From CAWBRT01 sp963814745 (GTDB lineage: Bacteria; Acidobacteriota; Terriglobia; Terriglobales; Acidobacteriaceae): 64,000 bases of DNA. A program made the position numbers and the translations under genes. The DNA lies in contig CAWFEA010000001.1 of NCBI GenBank assembly GCA_963814745.1, positions 558,001-622,000 on the forward strand, given 5' to 3'. The notes beneath the pieces were generated by a model. That model saw only the letters and a program-made list of their open reading frames with translations, was not told the origin of the DNA and ran no database searches. This document shows positions 51,576 to 60,326 of the stretch, piece by piece (the first letter of the stretch is position 1; each line of letters opens with the position of its first letter).

Positions 51576-53527
51576 TCACGCCCCGCCTCTTCCTGTGCAG
51601 CGGGGCGAAGCTTGCCGGCGACGATCCTATCGCAGCGGGGAGGCAGATTGTCGAGCTTGACTCCATTGGAAGTGGGGCCAACGTAAACATTCGCTTCGAG
51701 AAGGTGGCAAGAATCTTCCAGCAGCATCTTTCTCCCCGGCTGGTCGATCTTCTTGAAATCGCCTCCTATGTATACAGTGCCGACTGTGCGACCAATCGAG
51801 GAACAGCCTGGACGGACGGCGGTGCCACAGAGTCGTGGGGTCGCGACTTTTTATTTGTTATTCCGGTACGAGAGCCTAAGTTTTGGAACTCCGCCGAGAT
51901 CGGCCCCCTCATTACAGACGTATTGAACTTCCTCTCGAATGACAAGTATTCCTTCACTTTTGTTCCTCTGGAGCACGACCGCTCAGAGCCGCAATATTTA
52001 GAGTTTGGCGGGCTGAGGGATTGGCCCTTTTATGCTCCGGAGCGCGTCGTTATGTTTTCTGGAGGACTGGATTCTCTCGCCGGCGCGGTGGAGACCGCAA
52101 GGGCGGGCAGCAAATTAGTGCTGGTGAGCCACCGCCCAGTGACGACGGCAGCTGCCCGCCAGCGAAAGCTTTTCAAGGAAATACAGAAGGAGTTCCCCGA
52201 TCAAGTAATTCATATTCCAGTTTGGATTAACAAGGACGAGCGGTTTGGGCGAGAGTCCACGCAACGCACACGTTCATTCTTGTACTCGGCACTGGGCACA
52301 GTAGTTGGGCAGTCCGTTCGAGCTGGCGGCGTTCGTTTCTTTGAGAACGGCGTTGTAAGTTTAAATTTGCCAGTGGCTGACGAGGTCCTTCGTGCACGAG
52401 CCTCGCGCACCACTCATCCTGTGGCCCTTCAGCTATTCCAGTTCCTATACAGCAAGGTTACAGAGCGCGATTTCGCCATCGATAATCCGTATATCCACAA
52501 GACGAAGACAGAAGTAGTTGCTTCCTTGTCGGCGAACAAAGCGGCGCATCTGATCTCGCTGACCTGCTCATGTTCCCATTCGATGTTCAAGTCAAAGGCT
52601 CAACAGCATTGCGGAACTTGTAGCCAATGCATCGATCGAAGATTTGCAATTACTGCTGCCGGCCTTTTGGCATACGACCCAGAGATAGACTACATCTCGG
52701 ACGTGTTTGCGGGTCCGCGCAAAGACGGTTACGAAAAGAGCGTGGCTGTGGATTACGTGCGCCATGGAATTGAATTAAGCCGACGTTCAGAGTCGGAGTT
52801 AGCCGCGCTTTTCAATGCCGAGCTCAGTCGTGCAGTTCGCTTTGAACCTAAAAAGAGTGAAGCTGCCGAAAAAATCATCGTCATGCATAAACGGCATGGG
52901 GGTGTCGTAACCCGAATGCTGCGGGAAAAGATCGCTGAATATGCGGTGAAATTTATTGAAGGAACGATTGACGACAGCTCACTGCTGGCGCTGGTAATCG
53001 GGAAAAAGCACCTCCAAACCCAAGGTCAGGCCGATTCCGCACAAGCGAACATTTCTGTGCAACCGATGCTCGGATTTCCGGGTCCTCCGCAGAATTTAAC
53101 ATTGGTGGATTTGGAACAGATTTTTCAGAGGCTCTTGGCAAAATTCGGCCCTTACAAGCAGCAGCGTACCCCAAAAAAGAAGAAGTTGACCAAGCGTGAC
53201 ACGGTCATATGCGCTGCGATATTGATGGACCTGAAGGGCATGCGCTACTGCACATTTGTTCAGAATCACGGACTACGGCCAAAGTGGTCAGATTCCGGTG
53301 GCAGCTATTCGAGGGGGTACGAAGCCGGGGAGCCGTGGCGAAAGAAGATTCAAGACGAGAAGACGCGCGCAAAATTGCGCATGGATCGCTATGCCGACTC
53401 TGAGCTCGCCGATGCTATCATCGCCTATCTTCCGCAGGAATTTGACTCAATCAGCCCGCTAATCCACTCGCGCAACTCGCACCGCGCGAGTAAAAACAAC
53501 CGATTTGCCAGCACGCATAAATCCTAG
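51572..53527 (+). CDS. QueC-like PP-loop enzyme with long C-terminal extension (651 aa)
   Basis: Start GTG 51572 overlaps the partner's stop. Seen: an N-terminal domain of about 155 residues, PP-loop VVMFSGGLDSLAGAVETA (residues about 160-177), a HKTKTEVVASL segment, and a zinc site CSCSHSMFKSKAQQHCGTCSQC (about 331-352), as in QueC and QatC. The last 280 residues are charged and helical, ending with RYCTFVQNHGLRPKWSDSGGSY, and are longer than QueC or QatC proteins. No queuosine biosynthesis genes are near. It may activate a deazaguanine acid with ATP and attach it to its partner. Confidence 0.85.
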   Translation: MITPRLFLCSGAKLAGDDPIAAGRQIVELDSIGSGANVNIRFEKVARIFQQHLSPRLVDLLEIASYVYSADCATNRGTAWTDGGATESWGRDFLFVIPVREPKFWNSAEIGPLITDVLNFLSNDKYSFTFVPLEHDRSEPQYLEFGGLRDWPFYAPERVVMFSGGLDSLAGAVETARAGSKLVLVSHRPVTTAAARQRKLFKEIQKEFPDQVIHIPVWINKDERFGRESTQRTRSFLYSALGTVVGQSVRAGGVRFFENGVVSLNLPVADEVLRARASRTTHPVALQLFQFLYSKVTERDFAIDNPYIHKTKTEVVASLSANKAAHLISLTCSCSHSMFKSKAQQHCGTCSQCIDRRFAITAAGLLAYDPEIDYISDVFAGPRKDGYEKSVAVDYVRHGIELSRRSESELAALFNAELSRAVRFEPKKSEAAEKIIVMHKRHGGVVTRMLREKIAEYAVKFIEGTIDDSSLLALVIGKKHLQTQGQADSAQANISVQPMLGFPGPPQNLTLVDLEQIFQRLLAKFGPYKQQRTPKKKKLTKRDTVICAAILMDLKGMRYCTFVQNHGLRPKWSDSGGSYSRGYEAGEPWRKKIQDEKTRAKLRMDRYADSELADAIIAYLPQEFDSISPLIHSRNSHRASKNNRFASTHKS

Positions 53528-53676
53528 ACAATCGTCTGATTTCCACTCGCACGGCTCGAACTGCCTGTTGTGCACCTTCCCCTTCGCACTCAAGATTGCG
53601 CCTGTATTGTCGTGCTGTTCGCTAACGGCGTGGCAGAACGTGTTCGCTACCCTGAAAGGAGCGGTTTGCAGAGTCT

Positions 53677-54618
53677 GTGGAGATCTCGATGATCGCAGGC
53701 AATCGAAAAATGGCGGTTTGGCTAAAGGATACGCGGACCTATCACGTCCAAGGTTGGCTGAACCAGATCGGGGCGGCTTCGCTGAGCCGCAACACGCTGA
53801 AGCACATCAAGAGCGTTGTAAGCGCAATTTTCACGCTGGCGAAGCAGCAAGACTATTTCCAAGGGGAGAATCCAGCACGCGATTCGGCAACCAATCCTGA
53901 GGCCGCTGAGCCACAAGAAACATATGCCTACAGCTTGGACGAAATCCAATCCATTCTTGCCGTGCTTCCCGAACCCGCCGCAACCGCATTCGCAGTAGCG
54001 GCATTCATGGGCTTGCGCCATGGCGAGATCCAAGGGCTGCTATGGGAGAACTACCGGGACGTGGAAATGTACGTTTCCCGCTCGATTTGGAATGGCCGCG
54101 TCACGGACCCGAAGACTCGCAAGGGTCGTGCGCCAGTTCCTGTGATTAGGCAATTAGCGGAACGGCTGGAGCTGCATCGGCTGCGCTGCGGGAATCCGCA
54201 AAGTGGCCCAATCTTCTCCAACGCGGCAGGTAAACCGCTTGCCCTGGGCAGCGCCGTGAACCGGGTCATTCTTCCAGCCATGAATCGCTGCGAACGCTGC
54301 GGGAAGGCGGAAACAGACCACCAGCAAACAGACCACGAATATAAGCGTGATAGCCGTATTCCCGAGTGGCACGGTTGGCACGCGGCACGGCGCGGGCTTG
54401 GAAGCAATCTCTACCGTCTGGGTGTACCAGATATGGTGATTCAGCGGATTCTGCGTCATGCGAATGTGAGTACGACGGCGACGTACTACATCAAAACAGC
54501 TGCGGATGATGTTCGGAGTGCGATGGAAACGCTAGAAAACCACATTACAAAATCTCAAACGGACACTAACGTGACACTGAAACCCCGTACAGCAGCCGGA
54601 CCACCCACGCTTCAATAG
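53677..54618 (+). pseudogene. Truncated tyrosine integrase (catalytic domain kept)
   Basis: Homologous to the integrase at 20457. It retains SRNTLKHIKSVVSAIFTLAKQQDYF and the catalytic Arg in MGLRHGEIQGLLW, WHGWHAARRGLGSNL, LRHANVSTTATYYIK with the nucleophile Tyr. The first domain is missing and a degraded stretch (53528-53676) precedes it. A zinc-knuckle-like insert NRCERCGKAETDHQQTDH lies before the His-box. It ends 27 bases from the tRNA-Ser(GCU) fragment, its probable target. Confidence 0.8.
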
Positions 54619-54645
54619 CCCGTAAGTGTTTGGGATTGTAAAATC

Positions 54646-54706
54646 TGGCGGAGAGGGGGGATTCGAACCCCCGGTACAGCTTTTGACCGTACAACGGTTT
54701 AGCAAT
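54646..54706 (-). pseudogene. tRNA-Ser(GCU) 3' fragment, integration scar
   Basis: On the minus strand: anticodon loop TTGCTAA (GCT), stem ACCGT, a long variable arm TTGTACGGTCAAAAGCTGTACC, T arm GGGGGTTCGAATCCCCC and 3' CCGCCA at 54646. The 5' half is absent; beyond 54706 the sequence resembles the element DNA found right of the 7235 fragment. It marks the junction between the truncated-integrase element on the left and another element on the right. Confidence 0.75.
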
Positions 54707-54800
54707 TTAGGACCGTCCTGCTCCTGTTGCGTGGACTCAGTCAGTTAGCCTCACCTCAAGTGCTGCTGTTCGGGTGAAATTCGCTAGTTTGGAGCGAACT

Positions 54801-54927
54801 ATGCACCCGAAAATGCACCCGAATTTCGGAATGGTCAATACAGCGGTTGCGACTTGCCCTTTTCGAGTCGAAAAGGGCTGCAAAAACCGTTGCACATGCA
54901 CCCCGATATGCACCCATTGATGCACCT
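54801..54927 (+). repeat. ATGCACCC repeats with 12-bp period
   Basis: ATGCACCC occurs at 54801, 54813, 54896 and 54908, with ATGCACCT at 54920. Each cluster has exact 12-bp spacing, slightly more than one helix turn. The motif and its place between a tRNA-Ser fragment and a small gene repeat those at 7385-7649. Candidate integrase or regulator binding sites. Confidence 0.55.
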
Positions 54928-54949
54928 TCCGCAGTTCGGAGGACCGCCA

Positions 54950-55306
54950 ATGGCCGTGCGTGAGGAAACGCCACTGCAGCGGCTTCAGGCATTGACCTCA
55001 GACTTCGCTGCCCGGATCAAGCAAGAGTGCGGCGAGGAGTTGGCGCGGAACCCCAAGGAACTGCGGGCCAAAGTGATGCGTTTTGTGCGACGTGAGATCC
55101 CGCTGAAGCGCGGACGGCCCAACGATCCCCGGATAGATGCCGCTGTGCGAATGCTCGAACAAGGAAAGAGCATCAAGGAGATACTGCGGCTCCAGACCCG
55201 CAATTTTGACAAGGTGGACACCTACGGGCGTTATCTGGCCGAAAAGGGATTACGAACGGCAGTCACCCGCAGGCGAAAACGTACCCGCAACACACACCAG
55301 AAATAG
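54950..55306 (+). CDS. Island-edge protein, paralogue of the 7358 gene (118 aa)
   Basis: ATG 54950 has GGAGG 7 nt upstream, the best start in either copy. Seen: LQRLQALTSDFAARIKQECGEELARNPKELRAKVMRFVRREIPLKRGRPNDPRIDAAVRMLEQGKSIKEILRLQTRNFDKVDTYGRYLAEKGLRTAVTRRRKRTRN. The second half matches the 7358 protein almost exactly, both at the protein and DNA level. Basic and helical, possibly DNA-binding. It sits just right of the tRNA fragment. Confidence 0.7.
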   Translation: MAVREETPLQRLQALTSDFAARIKQECGEELARNPKELRAKVMRFVRREIPLKRGRPNDPRIDAAVRMLEQGKSIKEILRLQTRNFDKVDTYGRYLAEKGLRTAVTRRRKRTRNTHQK

Positions 55307-55340
55307 GCAGTGGGTCAGTTTCCGGATTGCTCGTGATCCG
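55118..55340 (+). repeat. Long duplicate of 7794-8016
   Basis: Nearly identical to 7794-8016, from the NDPRIDAAVRM codons through the stop codon and about 35 bases downstream, after which both copies diverge at the same point (GTGATCCG). Confidence 0.8.
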
Positions 55341-55462
55341 AACAGAATCCGTTGCATGATCAACCGATCAACAATGATTTCCCCGAATTGGACATCGGGC
55401 CCCGCTTCGTTTATGGTGACGTGCTCTGTTTCCCGCGCAACCCAAAGGTCACAAGCCCAGAT

Positions 55463-57250
55463 TTACAGAATTAGAGCCGGTGCATCGCTCGTGTTGAGGG
55501 ACCTGATTTCAGCCTCAAGTGCATCGAGCCGAGCTAAAGCATCGTTTACAGCCGCAGCGCCTTCCATCTGTAGTCTGCGCGCGTGGTCCAGGGCGCGTTC
55601 CGCTACTGCGGTGACTTCCCGCAAGAGGATGCGAATTTCAGCTTCCACCCAGTTCCGGCTTTCCAACACTCGGTTGTCCACATCGCTGCGAACCCGTGCG
55701 CTGTTCCATTCCAGTAACTGATCCAGGAACTGCCGCGCGTCGCGTTGGAACGGACCGTATGCTCCGACCGCACCCAGTGCAAAATCAGCGATCAGGCGAA
55801 ACGGCGACGCCGGCGACGCGATACGTTCGAGCAGGTTGAAGTGGAACTCAGAACGCGCTCTGAAGCCTTTTTCCGCATCGAGGGCGCGCGGAAGCTGCGC
55901 CAGTTCCGGCACGCCAGTCGCGGCCAATCGGTTGAGAAACTCATTTGCGAATCCAACAAATCGCTGCGCAACCGCCCTGTAAGCTCGCTCGGCATCGTGC
56001 TCTTCGCGTTCAAGCCACGGCAGCAGTCTCTCCTTGGCTATTTGCTGGGCGGCGTGCATCAGCTCGCGACGGAATACAGGTCCACTTTTGCGGGGCAAGC
56101 TGTGAAATGCCTTATCGAGCTCTTGCCGCGCCTCCGCTTGCGCCTTCGCCAGAAACTCTCGTCTGCGGTCGCCGAACATGTCTGAAAGATGGTGCTGCTC
56201 GGCAGTGAAAAGGTAGCCAAGTTCGCGCATGGAGGTCTCGGCTTGCACAAGAGTCTCGCGCAATTGCGCGATCCGGCGCTGCGACTCTTCGACCGGACGC
56301 CGTAATGCTTGGCGTTCTTCGGCAATGATCCGAAGCAGTTGCTCTTCGGTGCGCGCCAAAGCGCGCTGTGCCGATTCGCGCACCAGGTTGCTTCCGGAGC
56401 CGTCAACCAGTTCTTGCAGCGCCGCGACCAATTTGTTCCAGTCGCGTCCGGAACCGCGCTTCTCGATCTGTTCCACTGCGCTGGTTTCGAAGATCATCGG
56501 AACTGGCCGGTTCAGCCGTTTTTCAAGCACGCGACGCGCAAACGCCGTTGCCGTCGCCAGCTCGTCTGGATTCACGCGGTCTGCCTTGTTCAGCACGAAT
56601 AATAAGTTGCTGACCTGCTTCGCGACTGTTTCGACAATGGCAAGCTCTTCGCCCGAAATGGGTGGATCAGCGCCAATGACGATTATTGCCGCATCGATGT
56701 GCGGGATGAAATCGTGCGTGGCGGCCGTATTGCCGGCGAACACCGATCCGAGCCCAGGCGTGTCGACAAAACACATGCCGGAGGCGAGCAGGGAACTGGG
56801 AAAAAAGACTTCCACACCTTTCACTGCTTTCGCATTCTCCGGGTTCTTGTCTTCGGAGACGTACTCAGCAAGCGTGTCCAGCGGAACATCAGACCAGCCC
56901 CTGGTTTGAAAGCGTATCCGCGCCCGGCGGTGGTCGCCATGGCGAATGACGGTTGGAATGGTGGTGACCGGCACGACGCCCGCGGGAAGAACCGAAGCGC
57001 CAATCAGGGCATTGATCAGCGTCGATTTGCCACGCTTGAACTGACCGACGCAAGCGACATAGAACCGGCCTTCCGCAACCCGCTCGGCCACGGATCGAGC
57101 ATCGCTGGAAGTGTGCTCCGCGCCAAACTCGTCAGCAATGGCAGCCAGCCGCAGCAGTACCGCATCGCCCAATTCGAGACTTGGCTTGGCATCGCTCGTC
57201 GTGGCTGGACGCTGGCCTTGACTATCAGCTATTGAATCGCGCTTTGACAT
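55463..57250 (-). CDS. Bacterial dynamin-like GTPase (595 aa)
   Basis: Large GTPase of the dynamin superfamily. Seen: G1 VGQFKRGKSTLINALIG, switch I PVTTIPTVI, G3 CFVDTPGLGSVF, G4 FVLNKADRVN, then long alpha-helical stalk regions (ALARTEEQLLRIIAEERQALRRPVEESQRRIAQLRETL, DRRREFLAKAQAEARQELDKAF) with a hydrophobic segment FRLIADFALGAVGAYG. Members remodel membranes, and some bacterial ones take part in phage resistance. It lies 48 bases downstream of the AAA-type gene and pairs with the GTPase at 61946 as a two-dynamin set. Confidence 0.88.
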   Translation of the reverse strand: MSKRDSIADSQGQRPATTSDAKPSLELGDAVLLRLAAIADEFGAEHTSSDARSVAERVAEGRFYVACVGQFKRGKSTLINALIGASVLPAGVVPVTTIPTVIRHGDHRRARIRFQTRGWSDVPLDTLAEYVSEDKNPENAKAVKGVEVFFPSSLLASGMCFVDTPGLGSVFAGNTAATHDFIPHIDAAIIVIGADPPISGEELAIVETVAKQVSNLLFVLNKADRVNPDELATATAFARRVLEKRLNRPVPMIFETSAVEQIEKRGSGRDWNKLVAALQELVDGSGSNLVRESAQRALARTEEQLLRIIAEERQALRRPVEESQRRIAQLRETLVQAETSMRELGYLFTAEQHHLSDMFGDRRREFLAKAQAEARQELDKAFHSLPRKSGPVFRRELMHAAQQIAKERLLPWLEREEHDAERAYRAVAQRFVGFANEFLNRLAATGVPELAQLPRALDAEKGFRARSEFHFNLLERIASPASPFRLIADFALGAVGAYGPFQRDARQFLDQLLEWNSARVRSDVDNRVLESRNWVEAEIRILLREVTAVAERALDHARRLQMEGAAAVNDALARLDALEAEIRSLNTSDAPALIL

Positions 57251-57298
57251 TACTAAGCTCAGTAGACCTCAAAAGGCCAATACCTCTTTTCGAGCTAC

Positions 57299-58042
57299 CT
57301 ACTCCGAGTTCGCGGCTGCACATTCCAGCCGAAAGTCGATATAAAGCGGCGAGACTTTGATGTGATCCTGAAGACGATACTTCGACATCGTTGCCATGTC
57401 GATCATCCTCGCGATCGCTCCCGGATTGCCCTCGCTGAATTCAACCAGGCGGGTAAGAAAATCACCTAGGTTTTCCGCGCGGAGCCTAAATTCATCCGCA
57501 ACCAGCTTTGCAAATTCTGTGGCCGATTCAGGATCGAAGTTCTTGATCGGGAGTTTGTCAGCGCGGTCCGGGAAGAGCGGCGCGACGAATCCAGCATCTT
57601 CCATATGCGCAGACCTCGCTACGGCAACGATGGGGACGGAACAGGAAATCATCAATTCATGAACCATCGCGGCGAAGGAATGCGAGGGACGATGCAGGTG
57701 ATCGAGAACAATCATGTACTTCGTCCCGCGCAGAACAGTTATGACAATGCCCTTCAGTGAAAGAGCCGCCTTTTGCCGGATGGCCTCCGCCGGGTTGCCG
57801 CCCAATTTGCGAAGGATCGCTGCATCCTTCTTCTGCACTAGCGCCTCGGCCAGGCTGCGGAATACCGCTTGCGAGCTACTTGATTGCGCACAGTACAAGA
57901 GATGAGAGAAGTCTGGCATGACGTGTTCGAGAAGCAACGTCTTTCCTACGCCCGACGGTCCGTGAAGCAGGACCGACTTGCGGGTTGCAAACCGCTTGCG
58001 CAGGGCGTTAATCTCTTCTTCTCGATGGAAGATAGCCGTCAT
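57299..58042 (-). CDS. AAA-type ATP-binding protein (247 aa)
   Basis: ATPase with Walker A LLHGPSGVGKTLLLEH, Walker B YMIVLDHLHRPSH and an arginine-rich second region (FPDRADKLPIKNFDPESATEFAKLVADEF, EFSEGNPGAIARMIDMATM), resembling orc1/cdc6-like or STAND-type single domains. ATG 58042 has GAGG 8 nt upstream; ATG 58060 lacks one. It may be a switch or regulatory ATPase for the neighbouring dynamin gene. No helicase or nuclease domain. Confidence 0.75.
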   Translation of the reverse strand: MTAIFHREEEINALRKRFATRKSVLLHGPSGVGKTLLLEHVMPDFSHLLYCAQSSSSQAVFRSLAEALVQKKDAAILRKLGGNPAEAIRQKAALSLKGIVITVLRGTKYMIVLDHLHRPSHSFAAMVHELMISCSVPIVAVARSAHMEDAGFVAPLFPDRADKLPIKNFDPESATEFAKLVADEFRLRAENLGDFLTRLVEFSEGNPGAIARMIDMATMSKYRLQDHIKVSPLYIDFRLECAAANSE

Positions 58043-58086
58043 CGCCGGAACCTCATTCAAACTGCGTCCCCTCCTGGTGCACGTAC

Positions 58087-58236
58087 CTAATCACCTCGAT
58101 ATCCGAGATCGCCGAGCACCCAAAGCTCGTCGCCAAACTCCGGCAGAGCGGGGAGCGCGTCGAGGTTGCCATGCAAGTCTGAAATGATGACAATTTTCGT
58201 CGCGGCTTTCCTTTGCGGCGACGGTTCACATTGCAA
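58087..58236 (-). pseudogene. Calcineurin-like metallophosphoesterase, N-terminal remnant
   Basis: A 49-codon frame from TTG 58236 to TAG 58087 reads TKIVIISDLHGNLDALPALPEFGDELWVLGDLGYRGD, the first metal-binding motifs (D-x-H and GD) of the metallophosphoesterase family. The remaining domain is absent. It lies between the universal stress gene and the AAA gene and shows a gene was lost from this set. Confidence 0.65.
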
Positions 58237-58237
58237 C

Positions 58238-58675
58238 TCACTTCACCAACAGAACCGGACAGTGTGCGTACCGAAGCACGCGTTCCGAGACTGAGCCAAG
58301 AACCATTTTTTGAAACAGCGACGTTCCCCGGCGGCCGACGATGATCAGATCGAAATGGTCCCGCTCGGCGCGGTGAATAAGCTGCTCGCCAGGGTGGCCG
58401 ACGGCAAAATCAGTTTCAATGGTCACGTCTTGCTCTTGCGCTCGTTCGACGACCTTCTTCAGGCCGGCTTCGAAATGTTCTCGCGCATCGTCCAGCGCCG
58501 CCTCCAACTCCACCGAGGTTGGCGGTTCGGGAGGACGCGCCACTGCCAGAGCCAAGACGTATGCGTCAAGACATCGGGCAATCGTGATGGCGGCATCGAC
58601 TGCTTTCTCGGACTGCTCGGACCCGTCATAACCGACGAGAATCCTTTGAAAACACGTGTGTCTCCGGTGCTCCAT
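58238..58675 (-). CDS. Universal stress protein A family (145 aa)
   Basis: ATG 58675 is chosen: AGGAG stands upstream, and the protein begins at FQRILVGYDGSEQSEKAVDAA. Seen: the C-terminal ATP-binding G-x2-G-x9-G(S/T) pattern VGRRGTSLFQKMVLGSVSERVLRYAHCPVLLV. The family is a small cytoplasmic alpha/beta protein, often ATP- or nucleotide-binding, induced by stress. It lies 61 bases downstream of the MutS-like gene in the same direction. Confidence 0.9.
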   Translation of the reverse strand: MEHRRHTCFQRILVGYDGSEQSEKAVDAAITIARCLDAYVLALAVARPPEPPTSVELEAALDDAREHFEAGLKKVVERAQEQDVTIETDFAVGHPGEQLIHRAERDHFDLIIVGRRGTSLFQKMVLGSVSERVLRYAHCPVLLVK

Positions 58676-58736
58676 AGCGTCTCCTAGTCTGCGTCTGCGA
58701 GCATCTCTGAAGCACGAGCTGGTGCTCGGCACCCGG

Positions 58737-60326
58737 TCACGGGGCACCCGCACCCGCCACGGGATTGTCGGTCGCGCCAAAGATGCTGTTGTACAAGTCT
58801 TCGCCGAAACTCGTCTCCAGCGGCTTTCCTTCGACCAATTTGAATGTTCGGGCTCCGTCAACTTGCCGTTCGGCTCGCAGGAACAGGACGTTTCCTTGGT
58901 TCCTCTCATAGAAGCCATGCGCCAATTCATAAAGATGCGTCACGCAAACAATCCTAACCCGATTATCCAATAAAGCCGACACGATCTGCCGCGCGATCTC
59001 CGAACCTTCGCGTTCGTTGGTCGCCGCAAAGGATTCATTGAACAGAATCATGGGATGCGGCGTGATATGGTCGACGATATCGCTCATCCGGCTGAGTTCT
59101 TCATCGAGTTTCCCACTTTTCATACTGGTGTCTTCTTCCCGTTTGTAATGCGTGAAAAGGCCGTCGCAGACGCTGGAACAGAAAGAATCGGCCGGCACGA
59201 ACATTCCGCATTGCATCATCAATTGAGCCAGTCCGACGCTGCGAAGGAAAGTCGATTTGCCGCCCTGGTTGGCGCCCGTCACGATCACCAGGTCTTTCTT
59301 GTCGGCATTCGCATCGATGCCAACCACGCGCTGGTCCATGCTCAACGCCAGACAGACATCGTATAATCCGCGAAACGAGAGTCGGTGCTCCTCGACCGCC
59401 ACAGGCAACGGAAAGCACGTAGGCTCCCCTTTTCGAGCGAGCTGCTCGTGCAGGTTCACACAACCGACGTAGAACGCCAGTTCCGTCCGCAGCATGTCGA
59501 AAAAACTGTTTACATGATCCGCCGATTGGGTGAGCGCGATGGCGACGAGGCTGATCCCCCGGTCTCGCAGTTCATCGAGCGCCTTGGCGCCACTTTCATC
59601 GCGAGGATGGAGCGTGAATTCAAAAACCGACGGTCGCCGCCCGAAACGCCGCGCCAGCCACTCCCATTTGAAGAACTGTTTCAGCCACTCCGTGACGAGC
59701 CATGTCAGCCACTCCCACCTGCGACGGGGCGGCTGGCGGAGAATATGGAGAACATAATTTGCACCCTTGTTGCCCTTGCCTAATCCGGCGCTGAGCAACA
59801 CCCCGTTGCGGAACTTCAACTCCTCCAAGTGATACTCGACACGGAAAAAGTACTCGTCACTAAGCTCTTTTTGCACCATCGCAAAGAAAGCCGTCCAGCC
59901 CTCCGAGACGAATTTGTCAGCATGGGAATCGGCGATCTTCCTCAATTTCTTGATAACGCTTAGGAATATCCCCAGCAGTTCTATCGATCCCCGTAGCAGC
60001 CAACCGGGATATCGCCAGAGACTGTAGTAATACTGCTTCTTCTTTTTCTCAATGGCCTCGACGGCGACGGCGTAAAGCTCCCGGACCACGGCAGGGTGGT
60101 TCAGGCAATCTTGCAGAATCTGCTGGTGATATCGTATCGTCTCAAGATCATTATGCAAAGCCGACAAGACGACCTTTTGAACCACCTCGAAGACGAATTT
60201 GTCGCCCTGCGCCATCGCGTCGAACAAGGTATTCAGCGCCAGGTCTTTGGTGAGCGCTTCCGCGTTCCACGGCAATGGGCGTTGTAGGTCGATATCCTGA
60301 TCGCGATATAGGAGATGCGCCTTCAT
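58737..60326 (-). CDS. MutS-like ATPase without mismatch domain, copy 2 (529 aa)
   Basis: MutS domain V-like ABC ATPase. Seen: Walker A VIVTGANQGGKSTFLRSVGLAQLMMQCG, Walker B PMILFNESFAATNEREGSEIA, MKSGKLDEELSRMSDIVD (signature-like) and a His in CVTHLYELAH. The N-terminal 250 residues are helical with a hydrophobic patch and lack the mismatch-recognition Phe-x-Glu domain of MutS. Its ATG overlaps the stop of the gene upstream by 4 bases. It is a paralogue of the neighbour at 60323, suggesting a heterodimer. Confidence 0.87.
   Translation of the reverse strand: MKAHLLYRDQDIDLQRPLPWNAEALTKDLALNTLFDAMAQGDKFVFEVVQKVVLSALHNDLETIRYHQQILQDCLNHPAVVRELYAVAVEAIEKKKKQYYYSLWRYPGWLLRGSIELLGIFLSVIKKLRKIADSHADKFVSEGWTAFFAMVQKELSDEYFFRVEYHLEELKFRNGVLLSAGLGKGNKGANYVLHILRQPPRRRWEWLTWLVTEWLKQFFKWEWLARRFGRRPSVFEFTLHPRDESGAKALDELRDRGISLVAIALTQSADHVNSFFDMLRTELAFYVGCVNLHEQLARKGEPTCFPLPVAVEEHRLSFRGLYDVCLALSMDQRVVGIDANADKKDLVIVTGANQGGKSTFLRSVGLAQLMMQCGMFVPADSFCSSVCDGLFTHYKREEDTSMKSGKLDEELSRMSDIVDHITPHPMILFNESFAATNEREGSEIARQIVSALLDNRVRIVCVTHLYELAHGFYERNQGNVLFLRAERQVDGARTFKLVEGKPLETSFGEDLYNSIFGATDNPVAGAGAP

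Noticed and set aside
54646..54706. Intact tRNA-Ser(GCU)
   Set aside because: Acceptor 5' strand and D arm are absent; only the 3' half fits.
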